Position numbers and translations under genes: made by a program. The notes beneath the pieces are model-generated. The model saw only the letters and a list, made by a program, of their open reading frames with translations. It was not told where the DNA came from and did not search any database. 64,000 nucleotides of DNA from Chondrilla cf. caribensis (taxonomy: Eukaryota; Porifera; Demospongiae; Chondrillida; Chondrillidae): contig OZ026555.1 of the NCBI GenBank assembly GCA_964020155.1, positions 3,164,795-3,228,794 of the forward strand. Reading direction: 5' to 3'. Shown piece after piece: positions 34,393 to 46,744 of the stretch. Position 1 is the stretch's first letter, and each line of letters begins with the position of its first letter.

Positions 34393-37300
34393 CTATTTCT
34401 CTTCTGCTATCTCCATGTACGGGTATAGCTCATACATAAATCCTTCCAAAGTCCTGGTGAGTGCTGCAAAAGTTGGTCTGTCAGCTTGATTGATGCTCCA
34501 GCATTGTTTCATGACATCATAACTGTAAACATGCACACAACAACACAGGTGAATCATTGCAACATGTTCGTATGCTGTAATCCTAATCAACTTACTAATG
34601 TAATAATGTGTATACAGAATGTAATGATATTTTATATTATACAGTATGTATAATAATATTACGACATTACTAACATTTTTTCATCACAGATTTCTGGACA
34701 CTCTAAAACCTGTCTGCTTTGAATGGCTTCCAAAACTTCAGCATCAGAGAGTCCATAATAAGGAAAGCATCCTATAAATACAAAAACACTCGATCGAAAT
34801 TACATACTAGGATACATGTGAATATCACAATAAACAGGAGGTCTATTGCTGAAGTCCAATAGCATTCAGCATAATGCAGACAAGAAATGCCAGTTTCACG
34901 AGGCTTGAAACGCTACTGAAACAGCATCAAACATCCATGTTTCAATGTAAACCTTGGTACAAGGACATTCAACAGGTTTCGATGAACTTTCGTACTTGCT
35001 GGAACTGATATCTCCCTCGTGTGTAATACATTAAATTCTCAATATATTCTACAGCTTGAAAGTTCATAGTTACAAGGCGATAAATGAGTGATCCTGACCC
35101 TCCTTTGGGAAAAGTACAGAAACCCTTCTCAAACTGTATGTACACATTAATTTTGCATATATAGGGCATATAGCTACATTATCTTAACATTAGACCTACA
35201 TTAAGTGTCAATATTACTTATATTACTGTATAGGACTTTTCTGTACTGAAATTCCTATAGTGTCACAAGTAACACACACATATATAAAAAATCTAGGAAT
35301 TATTATTATCATTGTGAAGTCATGACCATGTGTACCTGGGTATTTATGGTCCAATGTCAATGCTTTGCACATCTGTACTGTTACAATATGAATGTACAAT
35401 ATATAGGTACTGTATGCACGTACCTTGGGTGAATATCTCCCACATTGAGATTCCAAAGGACCAACTGTAAAGAGTGTATCTGAGACCATCAAATCCTGTA
35501 ATACACATAGCACGTGTGTATGTAGTACGCTCACACTTCAGATGCTTCGCTATAGCGGTTCAGATTGAAAGCCTCTGGAGACATCCATCGAAATGGCTTG
35601 CTATCTGCCGGTAAATCTACTTCGACATATTTTTGGTCGTTCAAGAAACATGCAAATCCAAAATCTGCGATCTTCACAATTCCATTGCTTAGTACAAAGT
35701 TACGACATGCAATATCCCTGTGCAGTACACCTTCAGATATGAGAAACTCCTGAATCATCCAAACAACAGGCTATCAGATAACAATCCACCTTTCAAGGAG
35801 AAATTCAACAAGCATTGCTTACCATTCCTCTTGTTACCTGAATAATGAACTTAATCAGGTGACTTGATTTAATCACGATCATCACATCATTTGTTTCAAT
35901 TGTTTGCAACTTGTATCCTTCTTTCAGAAGAACATAGGAGTTAATGTTCTCTTCACATTTCCTTTCAAATTCAGACAAAGTTATTCGTTTTTCTTTCTTC
36001 TGTAACTATGTATATAGGCATAAGTATAATATTAATATCAAAATCATTAAACGCAAGTTATAAGAAGAAATTATTGCTAACCCTTACACCTATGGGGTAT
36101 TACCTGTTCTGTGAGATTTTTTGGGTAGTAGGAATCCTTGTCAATATCCAACTTTTCCTTCAAATGAATTCATGAGTGAAACAATATAGTGTACATTGTG
36201 ACGCTGTGTGTGTACATGTACTTACGACGAGTGTACTGTTTTGGAGAATATCCAGGAGGTTCCCACAATGCGCAAGCTCCATAGCTATCATGGGTGGGGT
36301 GGTCTGTAGTTGCAAGCCCACAAGTTGAAGGACATATGGACAGTACTTAACGGATAAGTGTTTATAAATTTCGCATTCATTTTCAAAGGCAATTATTTCG
36401 TTCTCAGTGGATGTTTCTGTAGAATGGCATGTAAATACCATCTTCAACAAAAATACAGTATAACAGTTGCTGTGGATGCTTGTAAGCTTGATTGGTGATG
36501 ACATGCATGTGAAGTGGGAAGTAGTGGGGTCTGTCCAGGTAAACATCAATCGAGGTGGGTGGAGAATTTAACAACTTAATCCACTCCTCACCACAAATTT
36601 CCATAAGAAAGCAAATAGCTACTTATTTTTTCAAAATGACAGTCACCAGACATTCAAGGAAAAGTTGTCAAAAATTCCACAAAGAACATAACCATCAACT
36701 TGCTTTTGGAAGGTAGTGTATAATGCCTTCTAAGTACAGTGACATCATTTATATCGGTATTTATAGCACATATTTATTGTATGTATGTGTACATGTGAAT
36801 GGGGAACATGTATATAACCTGCTTCATGAATGACCAGTATTCATACAGCACACAAATCCACCACTTTCAATCGGTAAAATGTACATACCCTTACATATTT
36901 TCACAGCCAGTGGGTGCTGTACACAGTTCTTGTAATGGGCAAGGTTTGTGGGAGTTGACAATGGGCCCTGTATGGTAGAGAAGTACACAGATGAGAATGT
37001 CCCCTCTCCCAGGAGGTGGAAGCTATCGGGGTCGAATGAGCTCATAGAAATGGTCCATCTGTCTGTTGGCAAGGGTGGATTCTTCTGAAAATATGGATGG
37101 CTACATCCCTCTTGTAACAATAAATTGACTTTGCTTTTGGCATTTCTTCTTCTATTTATCTGCAAATTTAAATGTGTCGTTTGAATAGAAAACTTAATTA
37201 ACATACACATTCTGAATCCTAGTCATATAACCTATTTATCATAGTCCATGCAGAAAAATGCACTCTCTCTTATGTTCATTTCTCAATTGCTAAGACTTAG

Positions 37301-40300
37301 AATTAATAGTATTGACTGCTAGCGTGTCAAAGTTATTGACGTAACTTACCTTGATCAAAATCCCGGCAATCGATATGAGCAGTAATGTCGCTAGCACAGC
37401 TAGCACAGAAAGTGAGATGCCTAATACCACTTGTAATTGTGTTGCTGATGACACTGTAGGCTGTTTAGTGTACTCTGTACAATGATATGGATGTAAATAG
37501 ATGCTTTTGATAATAACAAACAACACTCATTTACAACAATATTTACATAAATCCATAATCATAGGTCAAGGAACATGCAAGTGGGCCAAATTAAGTACCA
37601 CAACACCTACACACATACCATATATGGCTGTCCTCCCGTATTCACTTATGTCGTATTCATTTCTCGCTAAGACATTTACAAACAATAGGAGGCGATCAGT
37701 GATTCTACAGTGCCTGCAGCAGTAGTGCCATTTGTTTTCCTAGGAAAATAAACAGCAACATAATATACCATACAAAACAATGTCAACTTCAATACACATA
37801 CATTCTATAGTCCTCCATATGTACAGATACTGTAAGTTTTCACAACTAACTCACTGACTGACTGGATAGTTGTTCATGATGTGATGTTTCATTCGTTGCA
37901 TTCACCTCCTCAGCTACTTCAACTGTGTATCCAGTTATTTTACCATTGGTTATGGAAGGTTCTAGCCATGATATGTTAAAACAAAGTCCATGAGGAATGA
38001 TAGTAACATTGTCAACTCTCCCAGGAGATCTGCCTGAAAATATAAGTTTTAAAAGATTGTTACATCGGCAACTTCAAATACAATATTTGATTGGAATACA
38101 AAGTGTACTGGTTAAAAAACTAGAAATGAACTAACCACTTGCATCAACACTGATTGGAAATTTCCTCGTGTCGAGTCTGAAGCATTTTTTTACACAGTCA
38201 TCATGATGTGTAACCACAATCTGTAGAACAAAATGATGAATCTCAAATATATTGTGTACGTATATTAATCCATTATTACCGGAAATCTTTATAAGTACTC
38301 AAACCTTGCATGTGTAGTTTGAATTTGATACATTCTGTGGTTTCCAATTGATTGAGTCAATATGCACAAAATCAAGTTGATCATTCTGTGCAGAATAAAT
38401 GTGAATAAACGTATTATTACACATACGTATATATGAATGTGTATGTATGTGTATACACATACACACTCTGGGAACGACCTGTGTACACTAAAATTGTGTA
38501 AACTTCTATAAAATATTATGTATATTACTGTAATAGTGTGTATAGTCACACGGTTATAATAGTACATACGTATGTGACTACAAAGATGGCCTTAGATGTT
38601 ACACTTGGATTAACCTCCCTAATGGTCTTGTCAAAGGTAACAAATTATACCAGTCTGAAAATTAAAGCATAAACACTGTCATATACATATACATGTTTAT
38701 GATAATTAACTCACATGATTGTATTTAGTGTGTTCGTAAGAAAACAAATCACCGGTACAATTAAAAACATTACAACGTATATGAAATTTCTCCACAGATG
38801 AAGAATACACATTTTTGTACTCCTCTGGAATGCTCCACTTCAGACGTAATTCAGTGAAACAGTATGTTGATGGATTGTATAAGATTTCCCCGTCCATATT
38901 GCTGAGGTTATATGTGGGACCATTTCCTGTTTCTACGTTGGAAAGAAGACACTGAGAATAAATCCTGGATAAGACTGGTCGTCTTAGAATCTTGTATTGG
39001 ATTTAAAATATTCATATATTTCGTATATTACATTGGTGAATGTTAATGTTTATATGAACATATTATAAACACATGTAGGTATTATTATGAATATTGGTAC
39101 AAGTTATCAAGTGGTATATTACAGTTATGTATGTTCAGAGTAGTCCAATAAACAAGCTTTGCTTCCAACATATTTGGACGTATATTATATTTTCATCAGC
39201 TGCTATAAAACTGTATCATGATGTTTCAGGTGATTGTGTCTATAATACATAATATGTACATGTACTATGTACTATGTACTATGTACATATGTATATGTAC
39301 ATAGTACACACATACATATGTATGCAGGTGTGCTCATTTTCAGTGATGTTTGTCTTGCTATTTTGTGAAATTTTCAAAAAAATTGAAGGTATAGGTCAAA
39401 TTGTGTCACCACTTACTTCTCCGATCCACCTACATAACAATATTGGTAATATTGGAAAGGAATTTAAATTGGCGAATTGGCAATTTTAAGAGCTGAATGC
39501 CAGTGTATTTCCCATCAAATTTACATGGGTGGAATTAAGATATTGTGTATTATGCATAATATCCACAATGGTAGGTGCTGCTAGGTATATGTATGTACTA
39601 TTCAAGATAGATTTACTAGATTATTCTGTGGAGCAAGCTGGTGTAGAGTGTATAACAAGGACATACCGACTACATTGTTCACTGCTCTGAATTCATTTTC
39701 AGAAATCCCATCTTTAAAGATTGCCACTGAAATATTAAAACATGTCTTGCAAGCAGGAAGGAAGCTTAACGTTACTTCTTTGCTGCCAACCTATGTACAC
39801 ATTAGAAAGACAGTGTACCTGGGGGATGTAATATATGTACACTGCATGCAAGTTAATCTCATTGACTTACGATTGTCCAATAAGCTGTGTCCATTGTTCC
39901 CGAATTCACCTTGACAATTAATAACACAAAGCTCCCATTAAGATCAATAAAGGTCAAATTAGAAGAGCAGAGTATGGCTTCATCACTGAATAATGTACTG
40001 TTAAGATCATCGATAATCAGTTTCGGGTGGTTTGACTTGAATTCCAACTTGTACTCCAAAGCCGTTGGTGAATCATAAGTCTGAAACCATTGGTGGAGGT
40101 AATTATTAATAATAGAATAGAGGTTGGGATAAGTGTACTGACATGTGCCAACATACTTGGCATTAACTCACTGTCATGGAACAATTTGATGCCAATTGCT
40201 GTACACAGTCAACAAACTGAGGCTCCTACATAGATGGAATTCAAGGGAAGTTGAAGGGTATACAGTGGTATAATGAAGGAATGACCTAGTCTCTGAAGAA

Positions 40301-40308
40301 TGAGTTTG

Positions 40309-40341
<33 letters not shown>

Positions 40342-41562
40342 ATGCGTGCGTCCTTATTACAGAGGTTTCCTCAATTCAGAGGTCATTTAATACATGGCAG
40401 TACTACACTGGGACACAGAATGGTGTCCTTATTACAGAGGTTTTCACATTTCAGAGGTTTGTAATAGAGAGGTTCCACTGTACTCCATTATTACCATAAC
40501 CACATATGTAGCCTCATTACAATTAACACACATGAAGTATTTTATGGACTTTATGCACTCATTGCATTTATCCAAGAGACTTGAAGCTGATAGTTTGTTA
40601 TGTGGTTCATACATGCCACAAGACAAATAAATTTCACTTTGTGTTGGTTCGATGAAATGTATTAGCACACATCTATTACAAATTCTTTAATTACAGTCCA
40701 TGGAGGTTCATGTATACATGTTAATATGCAAAATGATACTTGGTCTGTACATAAGAAAGGAATTTGAAATTTCTTATTATTAATATTCTATGTGAACCAC
40801 CTCATCGTAAGTCTGGCTATTACACAGAATTTCAACGGCCGGTGTCGCGGTGAATTTGACCCCCCCCCCCCCCCCCCGTTTATGACACCTTCGCGAGTAA
40901 AATTCCCTAGCGATATTGGCATCCCCGAGTTTGTATCGCTGAGTAAGGCATATCCCCCAACACTCACCTCGGTGAATTTGGCAACGAATGATAGGGTTAC
41001 ATGCGTGGGTGAAGACACCATCTATTACCCGTTAAAATACGTACTAGAAGACCGCTATAATGGAGGTTTCCAGCCTTGTCCCTTACTCTAGCCATAGATG
41101 CTCTAGCCATCAGCTAGAATATTCACCGTGACACCGGTGGATTGGATTGCATGAGATGGAAGAATAACTTTAACGATTATACGTAATTCGTGGGTGATCG
41201 AAAATCTGAAAGACAAGCTTATAAACGTGGCTTTTAGTGAGCTATGTAGAGAATCCGCAGTAGCTCTAGAGGGCTTGAACGGGCGGTACTTATAATTGTT
41301 GACGTGCATGACCGGCCGGATATCGTCAGTTAGAATTCGTTGTCCTTCTGGGTCACTGGCCATGAATACTTGTGAGTAAATGACGAAACAAATATATTAT
41401 GCTCGATCTTCTATAGCTACTCACCTCAACAGTACTACAGGTAGCCACACGACAAGCCAGATTCGCGGCCTCTTCCAAGCTGTCTTCAGAACAACCGACG
41501 TTAACTGCCAGTGCCACTGTCATTCGCAAACTTAGACACACTATCACTAATAATCGAGACAT
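34393..41562 (-). CDS. Receptor tyrosine kinase with fibronectin-III-like ectodomain
   Basis: Seventeen exons, 818 aa, phase-consistent: 41425-41562, 39871-40080, 39667-39790, 38715-38926, 38305-38385, 38136-38220, 37855-38033, 37619-37739, 37350-37474, 36889-37159, 36226-36416, 36104-36157, 35838-35999, 35535-35770, 35424-35464, 34675-34771 and 34393-34522. The signal peptide is MSRLLVIVCLSLRMTVALA. The ectodomain has several Cys and N-glycosylation sites, with a fibronectin-III-like module at about 284-383 (ISWLEPSITNGKITGYTVEV; NVLARNEYDISEYGRTAIY). A transmembrane helix spans about 399-424, followed by a basic juxtamembrane segment. The kinase domain has GEGTFSSV (476-483), Lys512 in LAVKICK, HRDIACRN (668), ADFGFA (686) and FRWMSPEAF, then SEVWSFGISMWEIF and CWSINQADRPTF. 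All catalytic residues are present and HRDxAxRN marks it as a tyrosine kinase. There is little sequence after the kinase domain. Orthology to a named RTK is not evident and the ligand is unknown. The first intron is long; an extra exon there cannot be ruled out. Confidence 0.87.
40312..40340. repeat. (TG)n microsatellite next to a truncated MITE
   Basis: About 14 TG units immediately followed by the broken left end of the MITE at 40350, within intron 1 of the kinase gene. Confidence 0.9.
40350..40478. mobile_element. 5'-truncated MITE, CAGTGGAACC family, copy 2
   Basis: Matches the right three quarters of the 175-bp elements at 20581 and 63380 (CAGTACTACACTGGGACACA, GAATGGTGTCCTTATTACAG) and ends in the intact terminus AATAGAGAGGTTCCACTG followed by TA. 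The left terminus is missing and is replaced by the TG microsatellite. Confidence 0.85.
40860..40876. repeat. Poly-C tract
   Basis: About 17 consecutive C in kinase intron 1. It makes a plus-strand poly-Pro and a minus-strand poly-Gly frame; neither is convincing coding sequence. Confidence 0.9.
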
Positions 41563-42650
41563 CTTCAATGGTGCGCTCTGCTTGTAGCTACGTAGACTCT
41601 ATAGATAAATATAAGCATGAATATCTATGATGTTGTTATACAATGGGAACGGAAGGTTTAGCGCAACCATATTCCTTCCGCCGCTCCCATTGCATAGTCA
41701 GTCTTGTGCCGTGATGTAAGACATCCGCAGGCTACGCCTTCGGATGTATACATTTTGTTTCGCTCTCGATCTAGCGCCTTTTCTGTCAAGTTTTCAAGTT
41801 ATAGGCTTAACCGTCCACGTTTAGTTTTCAAGACTGTTATTATAATATGGATCAATTAAGGGTCGGCTACCCCACACTATCTTGAAGAGGTGTATTATTA
41901 GTGAATATAAATATCATTATACACCCGAATACATCAGCTAGAGAAAATACCCACGTGTCGTGCACGGTACAACTATGAATAATATTACATATACCAACAT
42001 ACGTGTGAGCCAACATTACAGAACCACATGCACTTGGCCATGGTGGGATGTGCAGGTCCAGTCGTGTAATATGTGCTAAGTTCATACACTGTTTGAATTA
42101 TAATAAGTATTTAATAATAATGATTTGAATTCTACATTCATTTCACATCTACATGATATAAAAACACAAGCTAAGTACACTGAACATAATTAATAAAAAA
42201 ACAATAATATTTTTGTTTCAATTATTCACAATTGAAATTATTACACATAATAATTATGTATAGACAGTTCTAAATCTGATGTATGATATTGTAGAGTATA
42301 ACCGATTATAATTAATGACCATTGTCATGACACTGCAGTGACAAATTAGTCAATTACTTTTCTTTTACTATAATAAATTATTATTAGGAAAATTGAAGAT
42401 TCAGAACTGGACAGTGGGCCTCATTTTGGCTATCCAGAAGCGTTTAGTTTGGTTTGGAGTGCAGGCACCTAGATCTACATGAACTACATGAGATCAACTC
42501 TCCATCATAGTTGAGAGTCTTGTCCACATTTGAGTAGAATAAATATTGAAAATATTAAAAATTGTAATTCACTGCTAACACAGTTCAGATCTCCAATGTA
42601 ACATTGCATTCTATTATTACTGTAATATTGTTGCATAATATCATGTAGGG
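41563..42650. other. Intergenic region between kinase start and UTP20 stop
   Basis: Near 41641-41692 lies an imperfect inverted repeat (CAATGGGAACGGAAGG and CCTTCCGCCGCTCCCATTG) in the presumed kinase promoter; its GGAA cores could be ETS-type sites, which is speculative. About 42080-42400 is AT-rich. No further gene was recognised. Confidence 0.5.
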
Positions 42651-45600
42651 TTAAAACCTTCTCCTGGTCTTGGCCTTCCTTTGTATTTTCTTTCGAATGT
42701 TTTTCCTTATCTTCCGTCTGGCTGTTATTTCCGGGTTGACCACCGCCTGTGTATAAGTACATGTATTTGTCAATGCTATCAGCAGACTCTGAGCAGAGAC
42801 AACTTTGTAAAGCCAACTCACATCAATGGCAAGTTTCCTTTTCCTCCTCTCTTTGATGGAGGACAGCTCTTTCTGAATGTTGGCGTGAACCCTTGCCACT
42901 GTATCCCTCCCAAACACCTTGCCTATGACATCAGCAACTTCTTCTGCTACCTTGAAGCAATCGGTATCTACATGAGAACAATCAACTCATTACTTGACAT
43001 GAGCCTTCACTCATTGCAGTACAGTTGTCTGGTCGGTTCCCAAGTACCTCACACTGAAGTACAGTTCCCAGGTACCCCACACTGAAGTACAGTTCCCAGG
43101 TACCCCACACTGAAGTACAGTTCCCAGGTACCCCACACTGTAGTACAGTTGCTAGGTACCTCACACTGCAACACTATGTCATTCAGAATGTATCACAATC
43201 TACAGCTTTACAAAACCCTACATATGTACATATGTAAAGCAATACTCCAGAGCACAGCACACAACATACGTACCAATACGTACTAGTCATGATGGGGTTC
43301 TCTGTGTTTGTCAAGTGTAAGTATATCTACAAGGTCATACAATGCTACTGCAAATAGTGCAGCCATTGAAGTGAACCAACAAAGTGATGTTGTGTCAGTT
43401 TTGTATGTAACAAACAACAACTCACCAGCTACCTTCTGCTCTTGGGACAGCTCACGGTAAATAGGCTTCAGTAACAAATCCAGATAGTTCTCAGCTGTTT
43501 TTGGATCAAAGTTGACAGCTAGAGCTCCTACCCACTTGTACACACATAACCTCTATAAGACGAACAACAGATTTCCACACACATGATAGCACGTAACAAG
43601 GTCCATAATGAACAGTACTGTAGATCTCGTGGAAGTATTCAGATGTGACACAGCCAGGACATTGTAGTGATGGTACAACGGCAACAAGTACCTTTGAGGA
43701 TTCCTTGGGATGATTACCAGACTCGAGTCTGGCCAGTTTATCCATTTTCATCATCAATATCCTCAAATGGTCAGCGTCATCAGCAGCAGTAACACACTGA
43801 TGATGGTGAATCACGCGAGCACAAAACACCAAGTTTTTGACAACCTGCAGTACAGTGATATCAACCTGTATCATGAAAGCACAAAGTGTTTCCTTTTGCA
43901 TTCTATGCATATTTGCTTACCTGATCACCAATTTCTGGGTGGATTGGTCTGACTTTCAAAATTTTATAAAACTTATTGGACAGACTGGAAACCTAGACAA
44001 CAGAGTACAAGAATTGGAACAATAGTCATGTATGTATATTGTGCAAAAATACAGTTAATACATGAATCGATGTTTAAGGTTGCACGCTTGGTTCCACTGT
44101 AACAAGCGTTCACAAGGCAGGAGGGGCTAGCAGCTACTCCCCAGCTATCTCAAGACACAGTGACCGGCTATATCTTCAAAATGTAGTGCTACAACTTCAT
44201 TTGGCCAATATTCTATACAATTTGAGGATTACCACCTTACCATTGATCAGTTGCAGCTATTTATCTAAGGATAATACAGTATGTTTAGCTCGCAGTACAT
44301 TGGAATCCACAATTTCCCATAACTTCAAGTACAGAATGGCAGGAGGCGTGGATTTGACCTGTTGCCCAATGTGCAAATTACTGGAGCTCTCCCTTGACAA
44401 ATCTTGGGAAGAATCTCGGGTTAGATAATCTCAGTTATGCTTGTAAGTCTTCCAGCCAACAGGGGTACTATGCACACACACACACAAAATACATATAAGA
44501 GGTGTATGTACATCGTTCATGTACATATGTGCCTGTACAACCAATACTCATGAACTGGACTGTACCTTGCTAACACATACAGCCCAACCCTTAACAGTAC
44601 TCACTAAGCAGGTTTGACTGTACTATACGCACATACTGTGAACACATGGACCACCACACAACACACCATAAACTCCTCACATTTCATCCACACACAATTA
44701 CTTCGTTATCTATACATTAAGATACTGTACATGCAGTACCATATGTATGTATCATCATACTGTAACCTAACATAGCCAGTTTGTTTTCACAAGTGTGCTA
44801 CTGAAGTGTTGTCCCTGTGAGACCATAACTCACCCTAGTTAGTGGGTCTGAAGTAAGGTATCTACAAGGAATAGTGTCTGCAGACACTGCAACCTCTGTT
44901 GGTGGGTAAGCGGCAAAAAGCAATCCAAACAGCTTACATGCAGACAATCTCACCCATATGTGAGGGTGGAGTAAGAACTCTTCAGCTTTATCTACAGGGC
45001 AAAATGTGCAAAGTGATTACATCTCTAAAAAGATACAGAAAATGCAACTTACTCCAAAGACAATCCAATACTTCATTGAATGAGGGGTCCCCGAACACAG
45101 AGTGACATGAAAGAAGCACTTTTCCAAAGCAAGAAAGAGTTGTAAATAACAAATGATCACAGAGAACAGTCCTTCCTTGAATATCTGTGTCATTAGATAC
45201 ATTCCTTCCAGGAGTATCATCCTCGCTATCACCATCCAATTCTTCAATTTCCTTCTCTAGACTTTTATTCTCAGGATCGCCATCACCCCCTTCATCATCT
45301 CCAACAAAACCATCATCATTTCCAGTACCAGTGTCATTATCAATAACATCCAAACATCGAAGGAGCAATGGTAAAAAAAGTGCCAATCTCTTACTAAATG
45401 CTTCCATTTCCACTTCAACAAAAAGACCCAAAACATGGACAGCAATTTGACGATGAAGCAACTGTGACAGGATGGATAGGACATTGGACATGACGTTATA
45501 ATACAGGTAACAGATTGACAATTGAACCCACCTTTCTGGCTTTGAACCACAAAGAAACAAAATCAGCTAATTCACTTCTCTTGGATCCATCGAGCTACAT

Positions 45601-46527
45601 AAAGAGCAGGGCAGGTGTGCAGGTTTCAGGTATCAGTATACGTATTATACAAGGCTTAACCACACTGTATTGTCCCCAAACATCACTTTTTCGATTACAT
45701 GGAAGTGGTCAGTCCAAGTACAGTAAATTTGCTCCACCCTACCATTGATTCATCTTGTAACCCTTATCCACCAACACTTTTGAACATGCATTCATTTGTG
45801 TACATAGTACAAAACTGTCGACAATCTGCCAAATTCGTTAATGTAACGTACATTTCTGCATGAATTGCGGCAAATCAATGAGAATTCACTACACAGGGAT
45901 TGCCACGAACTCTGGAGTACACTTACCCTCGAAAACAGTTTCTTTATGGCCATAGCTGCCATTTCCCGACACACAGGAGAAGTATCGTTTACCAGTTGAG
46001 AGCTCAATGGAACAAAGAAGAAGGTGGCTTGCTTGCGCAATAACCGCTGCAGTCAGTAGAAAGGTTGATTGTAAGTGTGGCATCACATCGTCCAACATGA
46101 ATGGTGCACGTATCCTTACAGGTGGGAATTTGGCAAAAATGTAATTGCATAACTCCAACACAGACTCTCGGCCGTTCTGTTCATCATAGCTTGGTACATA
46201 CAGAGAGAACCCAAAAGTACATCATGTACAGTCGGAAAGAAGCTCAGCTAGCAAAATACAGTTTACCAACTGCAGACACATGATGACTGTGGACATGACA
46301 CATTGCACTTCAAAGACTTCTCAAAACCAAACAAAATTAGTTATTGTTTGAGTAACACACACAACTCACTTTAGATTGGATACAATGGTGGCCAGGTACT
46401 TATAAATCTTCTTACCCAGGGGATAGTCCAGGAGAAATTGACAGATAACCTGAGATAGGGGAAGAGCATGTGTGAACAAGGGCACAAGGACACACAGACT
46501 TGTACAAATGTACTCACAAAGGGCACA

Positions 46528-46565
<38 letters not shown>

Positions 46566-46592
46566 AACACACATGCACATGCACACGCACAT

Positions 46593-46640
<48 letters not shown>

Positions 46641-46670
46641 CAACACACACGCAGCCACACATGCACGCAT

Positions 46671-46744
<74 letters not shown>

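Noticed and set aside
40792..41091. Plus-strand 99-aa ORF with a proline run
   Set aside because: It is built around a poly-C tract, no homology was recognised, and it lies inside the kinase intron without supporting signals.
44230..44430. Possible UTP20 exon with a GTAAGG donor
   Set aside because: Stops occur in all three minus-strand frames, and exons 44834-44991 and 43921-43992 already join in phase.
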